64,000 nucleotides of DNA from an uncultured Clostridia bacterium (GTDB lineage Bacteria; Bacillota; Clostridia; Lachnospirales; Lachnospiraceae), in assembly GCA_948467395.1 (NCBI GenBank), contig CAOKDX010000006.1:1-64000 (forward strand), written 5' to 3'. Positions 47,779 to 56,925 of the stretch are shown here, piece after piece (position 1 is the stretch's first letter; the number at the start of each line of letters is the position of its first letter). Both the position numbers and the translations under genes were made by a program. The notes under the pieces were generated by a model. The model was not told the origin of the DNA and searched no databases. It saw nothing but the letters and a program-made list of their open reading frames with translations.

Positions 47779-48018
47779 CTACAGTTCCTTATACAGCTCC
47801 CTTGCCTCTTCCTTTTTGTAGGTCTCTTCCACACTCACTACTTCAACCTTCGTGTTCCGGTTGCCGAACTGAATCTCTATCGTATCTCCCGGCTTCACCT
47901 GAACGGATGCCTTCGCTGCTTTTCCATTCACCAGGATGCGCCCGGCATCACATGCCTCGTTGGCCACTGTGCGCCGCTTAATAAGGCGCGATACCTTCAG
48001 GTATTTATCCAGTCTCAT
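47779..48018 (-). CDS. rqcP: S4-domain ribosome quality-control factor RqcP
   Basis: The 79-residue protein is a single S4 RNA-binding domain: MRLDKYLKVSRLIKRRTVANEAC, the AGRILVNGK turn and VKPGDTIEI. It corresponds to B. subtilis YabO/RqcP, which works with RqcH to extend alanine tails on stalled nascent chains. GGGAGG lies eight bases before the ATG at 48018. Its place beside yabP is the conserved order. Confidence 0.9.
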   Translation of the reverse strand: MRLDKYLKVSRLIKRRTVANEACDAGRILVNGKAAKASVQVKPGDTIEIQFGNRNTKVEVVSVEETYKKEEARELYKEL

Positions 48019-48082
48019 TCCATGTACCTCCCTTAACCAGGCCGGCCTTTCCGTACCGGTCCCGTTCCATAACATCACAACG

Positions 48083-48115
48083 GGCACCCTCTGCATATCC
48101 GCAAAAGAGTGCCCG
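48083..48115 (-). terminator. Hairpin after hup
   Basis: On the minus strand GGGCACTCT and AGAGGGTGCCC pair imperfectly across a 15-base loop. The following TTGTGATG has no long T-run, so termination may be partial. Confidence 0.45.
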
Positions 48116-48139
48116 GAAAAATCCAATTTTCAAACAAAA

Positions 48140-48415
48140 TTAAGCGTTCACCGCATCCTTTAAGCCTCTGCCTGCTTTAAACTTAGGCGCTTTAGAAGCA
48201 GGGATGCTCATCGGTTTCTTAGTCAGCGGATTGATGCCCTCTCTTGCGGCTCTCTCTGCAACCTCGAATGTACCAAAGCCAACCAGCTGTACTTTCTCAC
48301 CCTTTTTCATCTCATCTGTAACAACAGAGATAAATGCCTTCAATGCTGCCTCTGAATCTTTCTTGGACAGACCAGCCTGATCAGCCATCGCTGCTACTAA
48401 TTCAGTCTTGTTCAT
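48140..48415 (-). CDS. hup: DNA-binding protein HU
   Basis: The 91-residue nucleoid protein matches HU: MNKTELVAAMADQAGLSKKD, the GFGTFEVAERAAREG signature and the conserved KAPKFKAGRGLKDAVN end. The intercalating proline lies in the IPASKAP segment of the arm. GAGGAGG precedes the ATG. It is expected to be abundant and has a strong promoter. Confidence 0.96.
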   Translation of the reverse strand: MNKTELVAAMADQAGLSKKDSEAALKAFISVVTDEMKKGEKVQLVGFGTFEVAERAAREGINPLTKKPMSIPASKAPKFKAGRGLKDAVNA

Positions 48416-48472
48416 GGATTATATCCTCCTCGAAAATTAATTTACTAGATTGTTAAATAACCTATATAACTA

Positions 48473-48501
48473 TATATAACCTTTTTAACAGCATTTGTCA
48501 A
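48473..48501 (-). promoter_or_regulatory. hup promoter
   Basis: TTGACA (48496-48501) and TATATA (48473-48478) are 17 bp apart in an AT-rich gap with alternating TA runs. Confidence 0.65.
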
Positions 48502-48510
48502 GTTTTTTCC

Positions 48511-49056
48511 TTATTGTTCCATCTGTTTGCCCAGAAAATTCGCCCCGCAGAGCGCCATCTTTTCTTCGAATTCTCCAAACTCCCGATCCACGTTTCGCGT
48601 CAGCAGGATTACAGCCCCGATGGCGTCTCCCTCGCACAATATCGTGCTGACAGCTTCGGCATATACCTCCGTCTCATCATCGGTAATCTGGCTGAAATGA
48701 ACGTCGCTGCCCGTGGCTGAATAGCTTTCCCGCAGCTCTATGCTCCGGATCAGGTCAGCATGGATATCCTTTCCCAGATACTCCTTTCGATTCGGCCCGG
48801 ATGCCGCCACGATCATATCGCGGTCCGCCACACACACCGTACATTTTGCCACCTGCGCCACCGCCTCCACATATTCCGCGGCAAGCTCCCCCAGCTCTCC
48901 AATGGGAGAGTATTTTTTCAAAATAATACCGCCCTCACGGTTTGTAAATATCTCCAGGGGATCTCCCTCGCGGATCCTTAATGTTCTTCTTATCTCTTTA
49001 GGCACCACAACACGGCCCAGATCGTCTATGCGGCGCACGATTCCCGTTGCTTTCAT
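48511..49056 (-). CDS. spoVT: Stage V sporulation protein T
   Basis: The 181-residue regulator has an AbrB-type swapped-hairpin DNA-binding domain (MKATGIVRRIDDLGRVVVPK, about 1-50) and a C-terminal GAF domain (about 60-178). It adjusts sigma-G genes in the forespore. AAAGGAGAT precedes the ATG at 49056. The promoter upstream resembles sigma G. Confidence 0.95.
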   Translation of the reverse strand: MKATGIVRRIDDLGRVVVPKEIRRTLRIREGDPLEIFTNREGGIILKKYSPIGELGELAAEYVEAVAQVAKCTVCVADRDMIVAASGPNRKEYLGKDIHADLIRSIELRESYSATGSDVHFSQITDDETEVYAEAVSTILCEGDAIGAVILLTRNVDREFGEFEEKMALCGANFLGKQMEQ

Positions 49057-49129
49057 ACTCTTCTTATCTCCTTTGCTTTGCAGATTTTCACTGATTTTTT
49101 CTGTTGGATGTGTTCCCAATCTGTGATGT

Positions 49130-49159
49130 TAGTATCTGTAAAGGTCGGAAAATTATACC
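49130..49159 (-). promoter_or_regulatory. Sigma-G-like promoter of spoVT
   Basis: GGTATA (49154-49159) and GATACTA (49130-49136) are 17 bp apart. The consensus of sigma G/F is GYATA and CATACTA, so this matches five of five and six of seven. B. subtilis spoVT is transcribed by sigma G. Confidence 0.55.
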
Positions 49160-49178
49160 GAATCAAAAATTTAAAATT

Positions 49179-50495
49179 TCATCCCTTCCTCCATTTGAGT
49201 ATGGCCTCCAGCCTCTCCTTTACCCTCTGCTCCTCCCCCTGTGAAGTGGGGCGGTAATACCGCCTGTCCGCCAGGGAATCCGGAAGACACGGCATCTTCG
49301 TCAGCTTCTCTTCCGTATCATGGGCATATTGGTATCCTTTCCCGTAATCCAGCTGTTTCATCAGGTCCGTGGGCGCATTGCAGATCTGCAGAGGCACCGG
49401 TTCAGCGGGAAGCTCCCGGACATCTGCCCGGCATTCCCCCAAGGCCTGGTAGACCGCATTGGATTTCGGCGCCATGGACAGATAGACAACGGCATGCGCC
49501 AGATGCACGTCGCACTCCGGCATCCCCAGAAAATGACAGGCCTGATATGCCGCCACTGCCAGCTGCAGGGCATGGGAATCCGCCATTCCCACATCTTCAC
49601 TGGCAAACCGGATCAGCCGCCTTGCAATATACAGCGGCTCCTCCCCGCCGTCCAGCATCCGGTACATCCAGTACACAGCCGCATCCGGGTCGCTGTTTCT
49701 CATGGACTTGTGAAGGGCGGAGATAAGGTTGTAATGCTCCTCCCCGTTTTTATCATATAGAAGGGATCGCCGGTTCATGCACTGCGACAGCACCTCCTCG
49801 TCCACACACAGAACCGCCCGTTCATCCATCCTGCCGTTGAACACTGCCATCTCCAGTGTGTTCAGCGCCGTCCTGGCGTCTCCATTGGCAAATCTGGCAA
49901 TGGCCGATAAATGGGAATCCTCTATGAAAATCTGCATATTCCCAAGCCCCCTGGGGCTTTTCAGCGCCTGCTGCAGCAGTTTCTCTATATCCGCCTCATC
50001 CAGCGCCTTCAGGATAAAAACCCGGCACCGGGATAACAGCGCGGAATTTATTTCAAAGGATGGGTTTTCTGTGGTCGCCCCCACCAGAATGATACTGCCC
50101 TTCTCTACAAAAGGAAGAAACGCATCCTGCTGCGCCTTATTGAAACGGTGTATCTCGTCCGCAAACATCAGTGTACGGACTCCCCTTCTGCGGCTTTCCT
50201 CCGCCTGAATCATCATTTCCCGTATCTCCCGGATCCCGCTTGTCACCGCACTGAACTCAATAAATTCCGCTCTCGTCCGGGCCGCTATGATCCTTGCCAG
50301 CGTCGTCTTCCCCACCCCGGGAGGCCCCCAGAAGATCATGGAGGTGATCTGGTCCTCCTCAATGAGACGGCGCAGTATCTTCCCCTCTCCCACAAGATGC
50401 TCCTGCCCCACATAATCATCCAGATTATCCGGCCTGAGCCGGCTCGCCAGGGGAGCCGCCGTCTCCCTGTTGTCAAAAAGGCTTAATTGTTCCAC
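49179..50495 (-). CDS. rarA: Replication-associated recombination protein A
   Basis: The 438-residue AAA+ ATPase (RarA/MgsA) acts at stalled forks. It has the N-terminal VEQLSLFDN clamp-binding-like peptide, RLRPDNLDDYVGQEHL, Walker A GPPGVGKTT, Walker B FADEIHRFNKAQQDAFLP and GATTENPSFEIN. The GTG at 50495 has AGGAGG five bases upstream. The earlier frame overlaps the transporter. It overlaps the MFS gene's 3' end by 23 bases. Confidence 0.95.
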   Translation of the reverse strand: MEQLSLFDNRETAAPLASRLRPDNLDDYVGQEHLVGEGKILRRLIEEDQITSMIFWGPPGVGKTTLARIIAARTRAEFIEFSAVTSGIREIREMMIQAEESRRRGVRTLMFADEIHRFNKAQQDAFLPFVEKGSIILVGATTENPSFEINSALLSRCRVFILKALDEADIEKLLQQALKSPRGLGNMQIFIEDSHLSAIARFANGDARTALNTLEMAVFNGRMDERAVLCVDEEVLSQCMNRRSLLYDKNGEEHYNLISALHKSMRNSDPDAAVYWMYRMLDGGEEPLYIARRLIRFASEDVGMADSHALQLAVAAYQACHFLGMPECDVHLAHAVVYLSMAPKSNAVYQALGECRADVRELPAEPVPLQICNAPTDLMKQLDYGKGYQYAHDTEEKLTKMPCLPDSLADRRYYRPTSQGEEQRVKERLEAILKWRKG

Positions 50496-51684
50496 TGTGG
50501 CCTCCTCCTTTCCTGCACGCCGCAATTCCTGCCAGAAGCAGGATTGGGAAAATAACTGCCGCCAGAATGCCCTGTTTCAGATTATCCCCTGCCAGACCAG
50601 AAACCATTCCCGCCAGGCCGGGACCGCCGGAGCATCCGAGATCGCCGGCCAGCGCCATCAGGGCAAACAGGGCAGTTCCGCCCCGGGGCAGCTCCGCCGC
50701 CGCTTTGCTGAAGGTCCCCGGCCACATAATTCCCACTGACAGGCCGCAGACGGCACAGCCCGCCAGTCCCGCCACAGGATGAGGCACCAGTGAGATGCAC
50801 AGATAGGAGCCGATGCAGAGAACGCTGCTGCCTGCCATAAAGCGGTCCAGATCAATCTTTCCTCCATATTTCCCATAAAACATTCTGGAAATTCCCATCA
50901 TCACAGCAAAAGCCATGGGGCCCGCCAGATCCCCCACTGTCTTGTTCACTCCCAGCCCCTTTTCGGCAAAGGTAGACGCCCACTGGCTCACCGCCTGTTC
51001 ACTGGCGCCGGCACAGAGCATCATCAGCATAAAGATCCAGAATATTTTCTTTCCTGCTAGATCCCGCAGGGTATATCCCGTCTCCCCCTCATCGATCACC
51101 GGCCGAAGGGGAGCTCCGGCAAAGACTGCCATATTGCAGAGAGGAATCAGCGCCCACAGGCAGGACAGTATTTTCCAGTTCCGGATGCCGAATACGGCAA
51201 AAAATATCGTTGACAGCAGAACGACACCCACATGGCCCCAGCAGTAAAAGGAGTGCAGAAGGCTCATGGTCTGCTCCTTGTGATCGGAAGGACACGCCTC
51301 CACCACCGGACTGAGGAGCACCTCCAGAAGACCTCCCCCCACCGCATAGATCATAACGGATATCAGTATACCGGAAAAGGCATCCGGCAGAAGCCCCGGC
51401 AGCGCGGCCAGGGAAAAAAGTCCGGCCGCACAGAGAATATGAGCCATGATCAGAGACGCCCGGTATCCGATCCGGTCAACAAAACCAACCGACGCCAGAT
51501 CCACCACCAGCTGCAGCCCAAAATTGACTGTCACCAGCAGGGTGATCCGGGAGAGGGGAATCCCATAGCTCTCCTGAAAGGTCAGGAATAATAATGGCAC
51601 AAAATTATTAACCACCGCCTGTATAATATAGCCTGCGAAGCAGGCATAAACCGTTCTCTGATAACTATTCTTCATCCTTGTCAT
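50473..51684 (-). CDS. MFS transporter
   Basis: This 403-residue protein has about 12 membrane helices and major facilitator signatures (VDRIGYRASLIMAHILCAAG split around loop 2-3, MFYGKYGGKIDLDRFM between helices 8 and 9). It resembles sugar- or fucose-permease-type MFS proteins. Substrate is unknown. Its 3' end overlaps rarA by 23 bases, so they share a transcript. The promoter upstream is near consensus. Confidence 0.85.
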   Translation of the reverse strand: MTRMKNSYQRTVYACFAGYIIQAVVNNFVPLLFLTFQESYGIPLSRITLLVTVNFGLQLVVDLASVGFVDRIGYRASLIMAHILCAAGLFSLAALPGLLPDAFSGILISVMIYAVGGGLLEVLLSPVVEACPSDHKEQTMSLLHSFYCWGHVGVVLLSTIFFAVFGIRNWKILSCLWALIPLCNMAVFAGAPLRPVIDEGETGYTLRDLAGKKIFWIFMLMMLCAGASEQAVSQWASTFAEKGLGVNKTVGDLAGPMAFAVMMGISRMFYGKYGGKIDLDRFMAGSSVLCIGSYLCISLVPHPVAGLAGCAVCGLSVGIMWPGTFSKAAAELPRGGTALFALMALAGDLGCSGGPGLAGMVSGLAGDNLKQGILAAVIFPILLLAGIAACRKGGGHSGTIKPF

Positions 51685-51727
51685 TCCGCCCCATTCATAT
51701 CATATTTACGATCGCTGTAACAGTACC

Positions 51728-51756
51728 ATTATATTGAATGTCCGCCGGATTGGCAA
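51728..51756 (-). promoter_or_regulatory. Promoter of the MFS-rarA operon
   Basis: TTGCCA (51751-51756) and TATAAT (51728-51733) are 17 bp apart, about 44 bp upstream of the MFS gene. Confidence 0.65.
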
Positions 51757-51862
51757 GTAGTGCCGGCTAAGAATCTTTCACTATTTGGAGAATCTGTTAG
51801 AATGTAATATATCGCAGATATTTATCATTCTGTCAATACTACAAAGAAAGAGGGTTCAAGAT

Positions 51863-52444
51863 ATGTGTGCTACAATACCTATTAAGAACAAAAAGAAACT
51901 TACCAGATTCCGGAATTATTACAAGGATGTAAAGTGCCGCCCAAGGAATTATGCACTGATTGTCCTCGGCCTGAATTCCGCCCTGCGGATCGGGGATATC
52001 CTGTCTCTGCGCTGGCGTGACGTCTATATGGATACCCGGAAGGAGTACCGTCCCCACCTCTCGGTTACCGAGATGAAGACAGGAAAGAAAAATATTCTGG
52101 CCATCAACGCTTCCTCCAGGGAGGCGCTGGAATTTTACCGCCGCTCACTGGATACCTTTGACCAGAACGATTACATATTTGCCAGCCAGAAAGCTCCTCA
52201 TAACAGGATCAGCCGCTCCCAGGCATTCCGCATCATCAAAAAGGCAGCCGCCTACTGCGGACTGGAGGAGCATATCAGCTGCCACTCCCTCCGCAAAACA
52301 TTTGGCTACTACGCATGGCAGAACGGCACTCCCCCTGCCATGCTGATGAATATCTATAATCATTCCTCTTATGAAATAACGAAGCGATACCTTGGGATAG
52401 AACAGGCAGAGAAGGATGAGGTATTTTTGAACACCTTCCTGTAA
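51863..52444 (+). CDS. Stand-alone tyrosine recombinase (catalytic domain only)
   Basis: The 193-residue protein is a bare phage-integrase catalytic domain with all active-site residues: R42 in ALRIGD, K75 in TGKK, H141 and R144 in CHSLRKT, H167 in NHSS, and the nucleophile Y176 in RYLGI. The usual N-terminal core-binding domain is absent. No excisionase, attachment repeat or phage gene is nearby. It may promote inversion or be a domesticated recombinase. AGAGGG precedes the ATG at 51863. It converges with the ABC operon. Confidence 0.85.
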   Translation: MCATIPIKNKKKLTRFRNYYKDVKCRPRNYALIVLGLNSALRIGDILSLRWRDVYMDTRKEYRPHLSVTEMKTGKKNILAINASSREALEFYRRSLDTFDQNDYIFASQKAPHNRISRSQAFRIIKKAAAYCGLEEHISCHSLRKTFGYYAWQNGTPPAMLMNIYNHSSYEITKRYLGIEQAEKDEVFLNTFL

Positions 52445-52460
52445 AGGGGGCCGGGGCAGC

Positions 52461-53369
52461 TCAGGGATCCGCCTCCGTGATCATCACCCTTCCCTCCTCC
52501 GCCTCTACCCTGACCATGTTGGACCGGATCCCCGCCGTCTCCAGCACTGCCTCGCTGAGCTGGAGACGGCGGGCCCGGTCCAGTACAACGTATTCCTCCT
52601 GCTGCTCTGGAGGGGGAGACATACCCGCCAGGTCAGAGAAGCTCAGAGGAACCCTCCTCAGCTTCTCCGTACTGATCTTCCCATCCGATATCCGCACCGT
52701 CCTGTTTACCTGGCCCGCCAGCTCCCTATCGTGGGTTACAATGAGAATCGTGAGGCCGCGTTCCGTATTCAGCCGGTGAAACAGCTGGAAAATATGGCGC
52801 GCCGTGGCGGTATCCACTGCGCCGGTAGGCTCATCCGCCAGCAGGATCACCGGATCATTGGCCAGTGCCACGGCAAGCGCCACACGCTGCTGCTCCCCGC
52901 CAGACATCTGGCCGGGATACCGGTCCTTCAGCTGTTCCAGTCCAACCTCCCGGAGCAGCTCCTCCGCCCTCTTCCTGCGCTGCCGTCCGGGTCTGCGGCA
53001 AAAACACATCGGCATCTCTACATTCTGCTGCGCCGTGAGATAGGGCATAAGATTCCGGGCGCTCTTCTGCCAGACAAAACCAATTTTCCTCTTTCTGTAG
53101 ATCTCCATCTCCTTCGCCGTATACGCCGCCAGATCACGCCCCTCCACCAGAAGCCGCCCTGCAGACGGCGTCTCCAGTCCGCCGATCATATTGAGAAGAG
53201 TGGATTTGCCGCTTCCCGACTTGCCGATCATCGCCAGCATCTCTCCCCGCCGGATCTCCAGCTCCAGTCCCTGCAAAGCCATGACCCTGCTGTCGTCTGT
53301 GCGGTAGATTTTCACCAGCTCCTCGCACACGATGAGCGTCTCCCTCTCTCCAGATCCACTTTCCGTCAT
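52461..53369 (-). CDS. ABC transporter ATP-binding protein (second ATPase)
   Basis: This 302-residue MacB/LolD-type ATPase has Walker [11 protein letters not shown]-loop [10 protein letters not shown], signature [12 protein letters not shown] and Walker [13 protein letters not shown]-terminal extension of about 75 residues follows the nucleotide-binding domain, which is unusual. The ATG at 53369 overlaps the stop of the first ATPase (ATGA) and follows AAGGGGGGG. It is the last gene of the exporter operon. The two ATPases may form a heterodimer with the single large permease. Confidence 0.88.
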   Translation of the reverse strand: MTESGSGERETLIVCEELVKIYRTDDSRVMALQGLELEIRRGEMLAMIGKSGSGKSTLLNMIGGLETPSAGRLLVEGRDLAAYTAKEMEIYRKRKIGFVWQKSARNLMPYLTAQQNVEMPMCFCRRPGRQRRKRAEELLREVGLEQLKDRYPGQMSGGEQQRVALAVALANDPVILLADEPTGAVDTATARHIFQLFHRLNTERGLTILIVTHDRELAGQVNRTVRISDGKISTEKLRRVPLSFSDLAGMSPPPEQQEEYVVLDRARRLQLSEAVLETAGIRSNMVRVEAEEGRVMITEADP

Positions 53370-54142
53370 AGTTGTCCCCCCCTTTCCCCCTTCACCGGTT
53401 CCCCGGCCCCCTCCTCCCGGATGTCCGGACACGCACTGTGGGAGATGCATCCGTCCACCATCTCACAGACCATATCTCCCAGCTCCATCAGATTCGGGTC
53501 ATGGGTCGTCATGATCACCGCGGTCCCCTCCTCCTTTGCCAGCTTTCGGAACAGCATCATTGCCGCCATACCGGTCGCCGTATCCAGTGCCCCCGTCGGC
53601 TCATCGGCAAAGACGACCTCCGGCCTGTGCGCCACAGCCCTGGCTATGGCCACGCGCTGCTGCTCCCCGCCGGAAAGCTGGCCCGGCATATGGTGCATCC
53701 GGCCCGGCAGTCCCACCAATTCCAAAAGCTCACGTATTCGTTGATCCCGTTTCCCCCGATACGATGCAAGCCGTAATGCAAAGTCCACATTTTCATATGC
53801 ACTCATCACCGGAATCAGGGCGATGGATTGAAACACAAATCCCATTTTCATCCGGCGCAGCGCCTCCCTCTGCCTCACTGTCATGGTGGATAGACGCTCC
53901 CCGAGAAACAATGTCTCTCCGCTGGTGGGTTCATCCAGTGTGCTGAGCAGGTTCAGCAGCGTCGTCTTGCCGGATCCGGATCTCCCCTTCAGTATGGAGA
54001 CCTTTCCCCTCTGAAAATCCAGGCTGACATTATGAACTGCGTCAAACAGTGTGCCGTCTCCCCGTTCGAAGGAGCGTGTCAGATGTTCGGTATGGATCGC
54101 CGTCTTCCCGGCTGCCAGATTCTTTTCCGATCCCTGTATCAT
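53366..54142 (-). CDS. ABC transporter ATP-binding protein (first ATPase)
   Basis: This 258-residue MacB/LolD-type ATPase has Walker A GRSGSGKTT, Q-loop FVFQSIALIP, signature [14 protein letters not shown] and Walker B VVFADEPTGALD. The ATG at 54142 is one base after the permease stop, with GGAGGAG inside the end of the permease gene. It is coupled to both neighbours. Confidence 0.9.
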   Translation of the reverse strand: MIQGSEKNLAAGKTAIHTEHLTRSFERGDGTLFDAVHNVSLDFQRGKVSILKGRSGSGKTTLLNLLSTLDEPTSGETLFLGERLSTMTVRQREALRRMKMGFVFQSIALIPVMSAYENVDFALRLASYRGKRDQRIRELLELVGLPGRMHHMPGQLSGGEQQRVAIARAVAHRPEVVFADEPTGALDTATGMAAMMLFRKLAKEEGTAVIMTTHDPNLMELGDMVCEMVDGCISHSACPDIREEGAGEPVKGERGGQL

Positions 54143-54143
54143 C

Positions 54144-56924
54144 CTACTCCTCCTCCCCCATTCGAAGCGCCTGGGCAATCTTCATTTTCTTTACGATCTG
54201 CCGCAATATTGCAAAACAGATCAGCATCACCGCTCCCAGCACAACGGATATCCTTGCCATATCTGACCATTGGCGGAAGATCCGGATGCCGATAATATGC
54301 CGCTCTGGCAGATAGACAAGGGCCGTCAGCCCGGTGAAAAGCCCGGTGACAGCAATACCCGCCGCCGCGCCGTAGAGGATAAATATCAGCGATCCAAATA
54401 GCTGTTCATTCAGAAGCATAACAACAATTTCCCTCATCCTCATCCCCATGGCACGATAGATGCCAAATAGCTGCTCCCGGCTCCGGATCGACGTGATCCA
54501 GTAGATCAGAAATCCCACGGAACAGATCAGCAGTGATATAAGAAAATTCATGGTAAACAGCCCATTTGTGATCTGGATCAGGGGAGACGCCTGCCGCTCC
54601 TCCAGATCCTGCTCCAGTGTGTGCCAGAGTTCTGGAAGGATTTTCTTTTGATCCAGCATCTCCTGAATCTGCTTCGGCCGGACGCCGGACGCCAGCCTCA
54701 TCCACACCTGATAGGGCACCGGTTCAAACTGTCCGGCGACCTCGGCATAGTTCGCCACAAGAAGATATCCCTCCCGATCTTCTGCGTACTGGTTAAAAGA
54801 CGGGAACCCATCGATGATGGCACACACATGCCCATCCGCACCTTTCATGTCCTCCTTCTGGTCCCCGAAAGGAAGGAAACGGCCATAACGGATGGCGTCC
54901 CCTACTGACAATCCCATCTTTTCTGCCATATTCCGGGATATAATCACGCCATCCGGCTGTGCCGCCAGCTCATTGAGGGCATGGAACCAGTGTTTTTCAT
55001 TGATCCCATCCAAAAGCTCCGCCGTCTCCCCAAATTCCTTCGTATGGATTGCCATCAGTGTACAATGCGGCAGATTTTTCCCCCCGCTGTACACCGTTGT
55101 CTCCTGATCCGCCAGCACCTTTGTTACTGCCCTGCAAAGTCCCTTCGTCTTTAGTTCTGTATACGTTCCAAAATCTGGTTCTTCATAATATCCCTTTAAT
55201 TGTCCCTTTTCATAAAAATATTTTTTCTCCCAGGTCTCCTGCAGGCGCACATCGCATCCCGCATTATACCGCAGGCGCTCCACCCCATTCTGATTCATGG
55301 TTCTGGCGATATTGGCGTCAAATATACCGTTTGCCACTGTCATAATAAGAAATACCGCCAGAAAGCTTCTTTTGGAAAAGCTTCGCATCATCTCAAGAAA
55401 GGAGGCGTACAGCGCCGGACGCCAGTGCCTCTTCCCCACCCGCCAGATCAGCCGCATCGCATACTTTGAGAGCCGGATCAGCAGAAGGGCTAGGGCAAAG
55501 GTAAACAGCGATGCATTGAGAAAGATCATGGGATCTATGCGGTGGGAAGCCAGATCAGCACCCCATGATGCACTCTGCATTTTATAATTGTACAGCAGAT
55601 ATACGGACAGGGCCAGCAGCAATACATCCAGGAAACACCGTTCCCACATCGGCTTTTTTTCCTTTGCCGCCGCATTTTTCTTCTGCTGGACGATTGTGAC
55701 AGCAGAACGTTTCCACGCCGGAACCGCCATAAAGACCACGGTGATGCTTCCCGCCGCCGCGGCGTAGGGAAGCATCCATTCGTTGACGCCGTACAGACCT
55801 GTGTCCTTTCCGGTAAAGGACAGAAAGGAATCTGTCCCGGCAGCCACCCTGCACAGAACCAAGCCCGCTCCCATCCCAAGGATGCTCCCCGCCAGCGCCA
55901 GAATCCCGGACTGCAGCAGATAGAGCAGCACAATCTGCCGGCGGGATACCCCGCGGCTTCGGAATACCGCCATCTCGCTCTCCTCGGATATAAGGATCCG
56001 GGAGGAGACCATATAGATAAAAAGCAGCAGCAGTACCAGGCAGGGCAGTTCAAGTACCCACAAAATCACGGAGGCGTTCCGCCTCTCCTCTTCGGCGCTT
56101 TTCAATATGGCATCAAGACTGGAGGAAAAGGAATTGTCTTCCTGCACGGCCTGACTGATATAATCCCGGCACAAGCCGGCATTCCGCCATGTGATATCCG
56201 TATGATCCACCAGCAGGTGTTCCTCATAGGAGAGGGTCTCCATCCCATAATCCGTCAAAAGAGCATCCAGCACTTCCGCCTCGACAAACAGCGTATGGTG
56301 GAATTCCTCCGGCGTCTTATACCAATAGGGATCTGTCTCTGATTTCATGGCAAATATACCCCTGACTACAAATCGTGCCGGTCTGCCACCCTCATCAGTT
56401 ATATTGGGAAACTCGATCTCTTCCCCCGCCGCAATACCGTATGTATCCATTGTGCTCTCACTGATGATACAGGGAAATATGTCCGCCTCTGTCTGGCGCT
56501 CCCAATCCTTTACCAGCCGGATATGTTCTTCCATATCCCGCAGATTGGCTGGGCTCAGCATCCAGTTCCGCCCGCCGAGGCTTCCGTTTCCATTTTGCGC
56601 AGGCAGGCTTACATACTGCATCACTCCCACGGTTCCGGCATCCACATGTTTCTGCCAGTCTCCTTTCAACGCGTCCATCCGGTCATAGACCTCCTGCAGG
56701 GTATGAAATCCCTTTCCACTTCCGCTGGCGTAGGAGAGCACTGCCGGATACCGTTCCTCTTTCTCTGCATATCTGACGAAGAGCTGCTGCAAAATTTTCG
56801 TCTCTGCGCCCTTCTCAAATATGGGATGGCAGACAAATACTGCGGCAAAGAGGAGAATCCCCGTTAGAAGACAGAGATTCAGCCACCTCTTGTTTCTCAT
56901 CTTCCTTATCACATAAGAAAACAT
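54144..56924 (-). CDS. Large ABC transporter permease (FtsX/MacB type)
   Basis: The 926-residue permease has an N-terminal helix (about 13-33), a large extracytoplasmic domain (to ~280), then helices near 285-305, 330-360 and 380-410. A second outer domain follows (about 530-780), then three C-terminal helices near 790, 850 and 890. This is the duplicated FtsX-like layout used by exporters of peptides and lipoproteins. AGGAGGG precedes the ATG, one base after the adaptor gene. Confidence 0.85.
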   Translation of the reverse strand: MFSYVIRKMRNKRWLNLCLLTGILLFAAVFVCHPIFEKGAETKILQQLFVRYAEKEERYPAVLSYASGSGKGFHTLQEVYDRMDALKGDWQKHVDAGTVGVMQYVSLPAQNGNGSLGGRNWMLSPANLRDMEEHIRLVKDWERQTEADIFPCIISESTMDTYGIAAGEEIEFPNITDEGGRPARFVVRGIFAMKSETDPYWYKTPEEFHHTLFVEAEVLDALLTDYGMETLSYEEHLLVDHTDITWRNAGLCRDYISQAVQEDNSFSSSLDAILKSAEEERRNASVILWVLELPCLVLLLLFIYMVSSRILISEESEMAVFRSRGVSRRQIVLLYLLQSGILALAGSILGMGAGLVLCRVAAGTDSFLSFTGKDTGLYGVNEWMLPYAAAAGSITVVFMAVPAWKRSAVTIVQQKKNAAAKEKKPMWERCFLDVLLLALSVYLLYNYKMQSASWGADLASHRIDPMIFLNASLFTFALALLLIRLSKYAMRLIWRVGKRHWRPALYASFLEMMRSFSKRSFLAVFLIMTVANGIFDANIARTMNQNGVERLRYNAGCDVRLQETWEKKYFYEKGQLKGYYEEPDFGTYTELKTKGLCRAVTKVLADQETTVYSGGKNLPHCTLMAIHTKEFGETAELLDGINEKHWFHALNELAAQPDGVIISRNMAEKMGLSVGDAIRYGRFLPFGDQKEDMKGADGHVCAIIDGFPSFNQYAEDREGYLLVANYAEVAGQFEPVPYQVWMRLASGVRPKQIQEMLDQKKILPELWHTLEQDLEERQASPLIQITNGLFTMNFLISLLICSVGFLIYWITSIRSREQLFGIYRAMGMRMREIVVMLLNEQLFGSLIFILYGAAAGIAVTGLFTGLTALVYLPERHIIGIRIFRQWSDMARISVVLGAVMLICFAILRQIVKKMKIAQALRMGEEE

Positions 56925-56925
56925 C

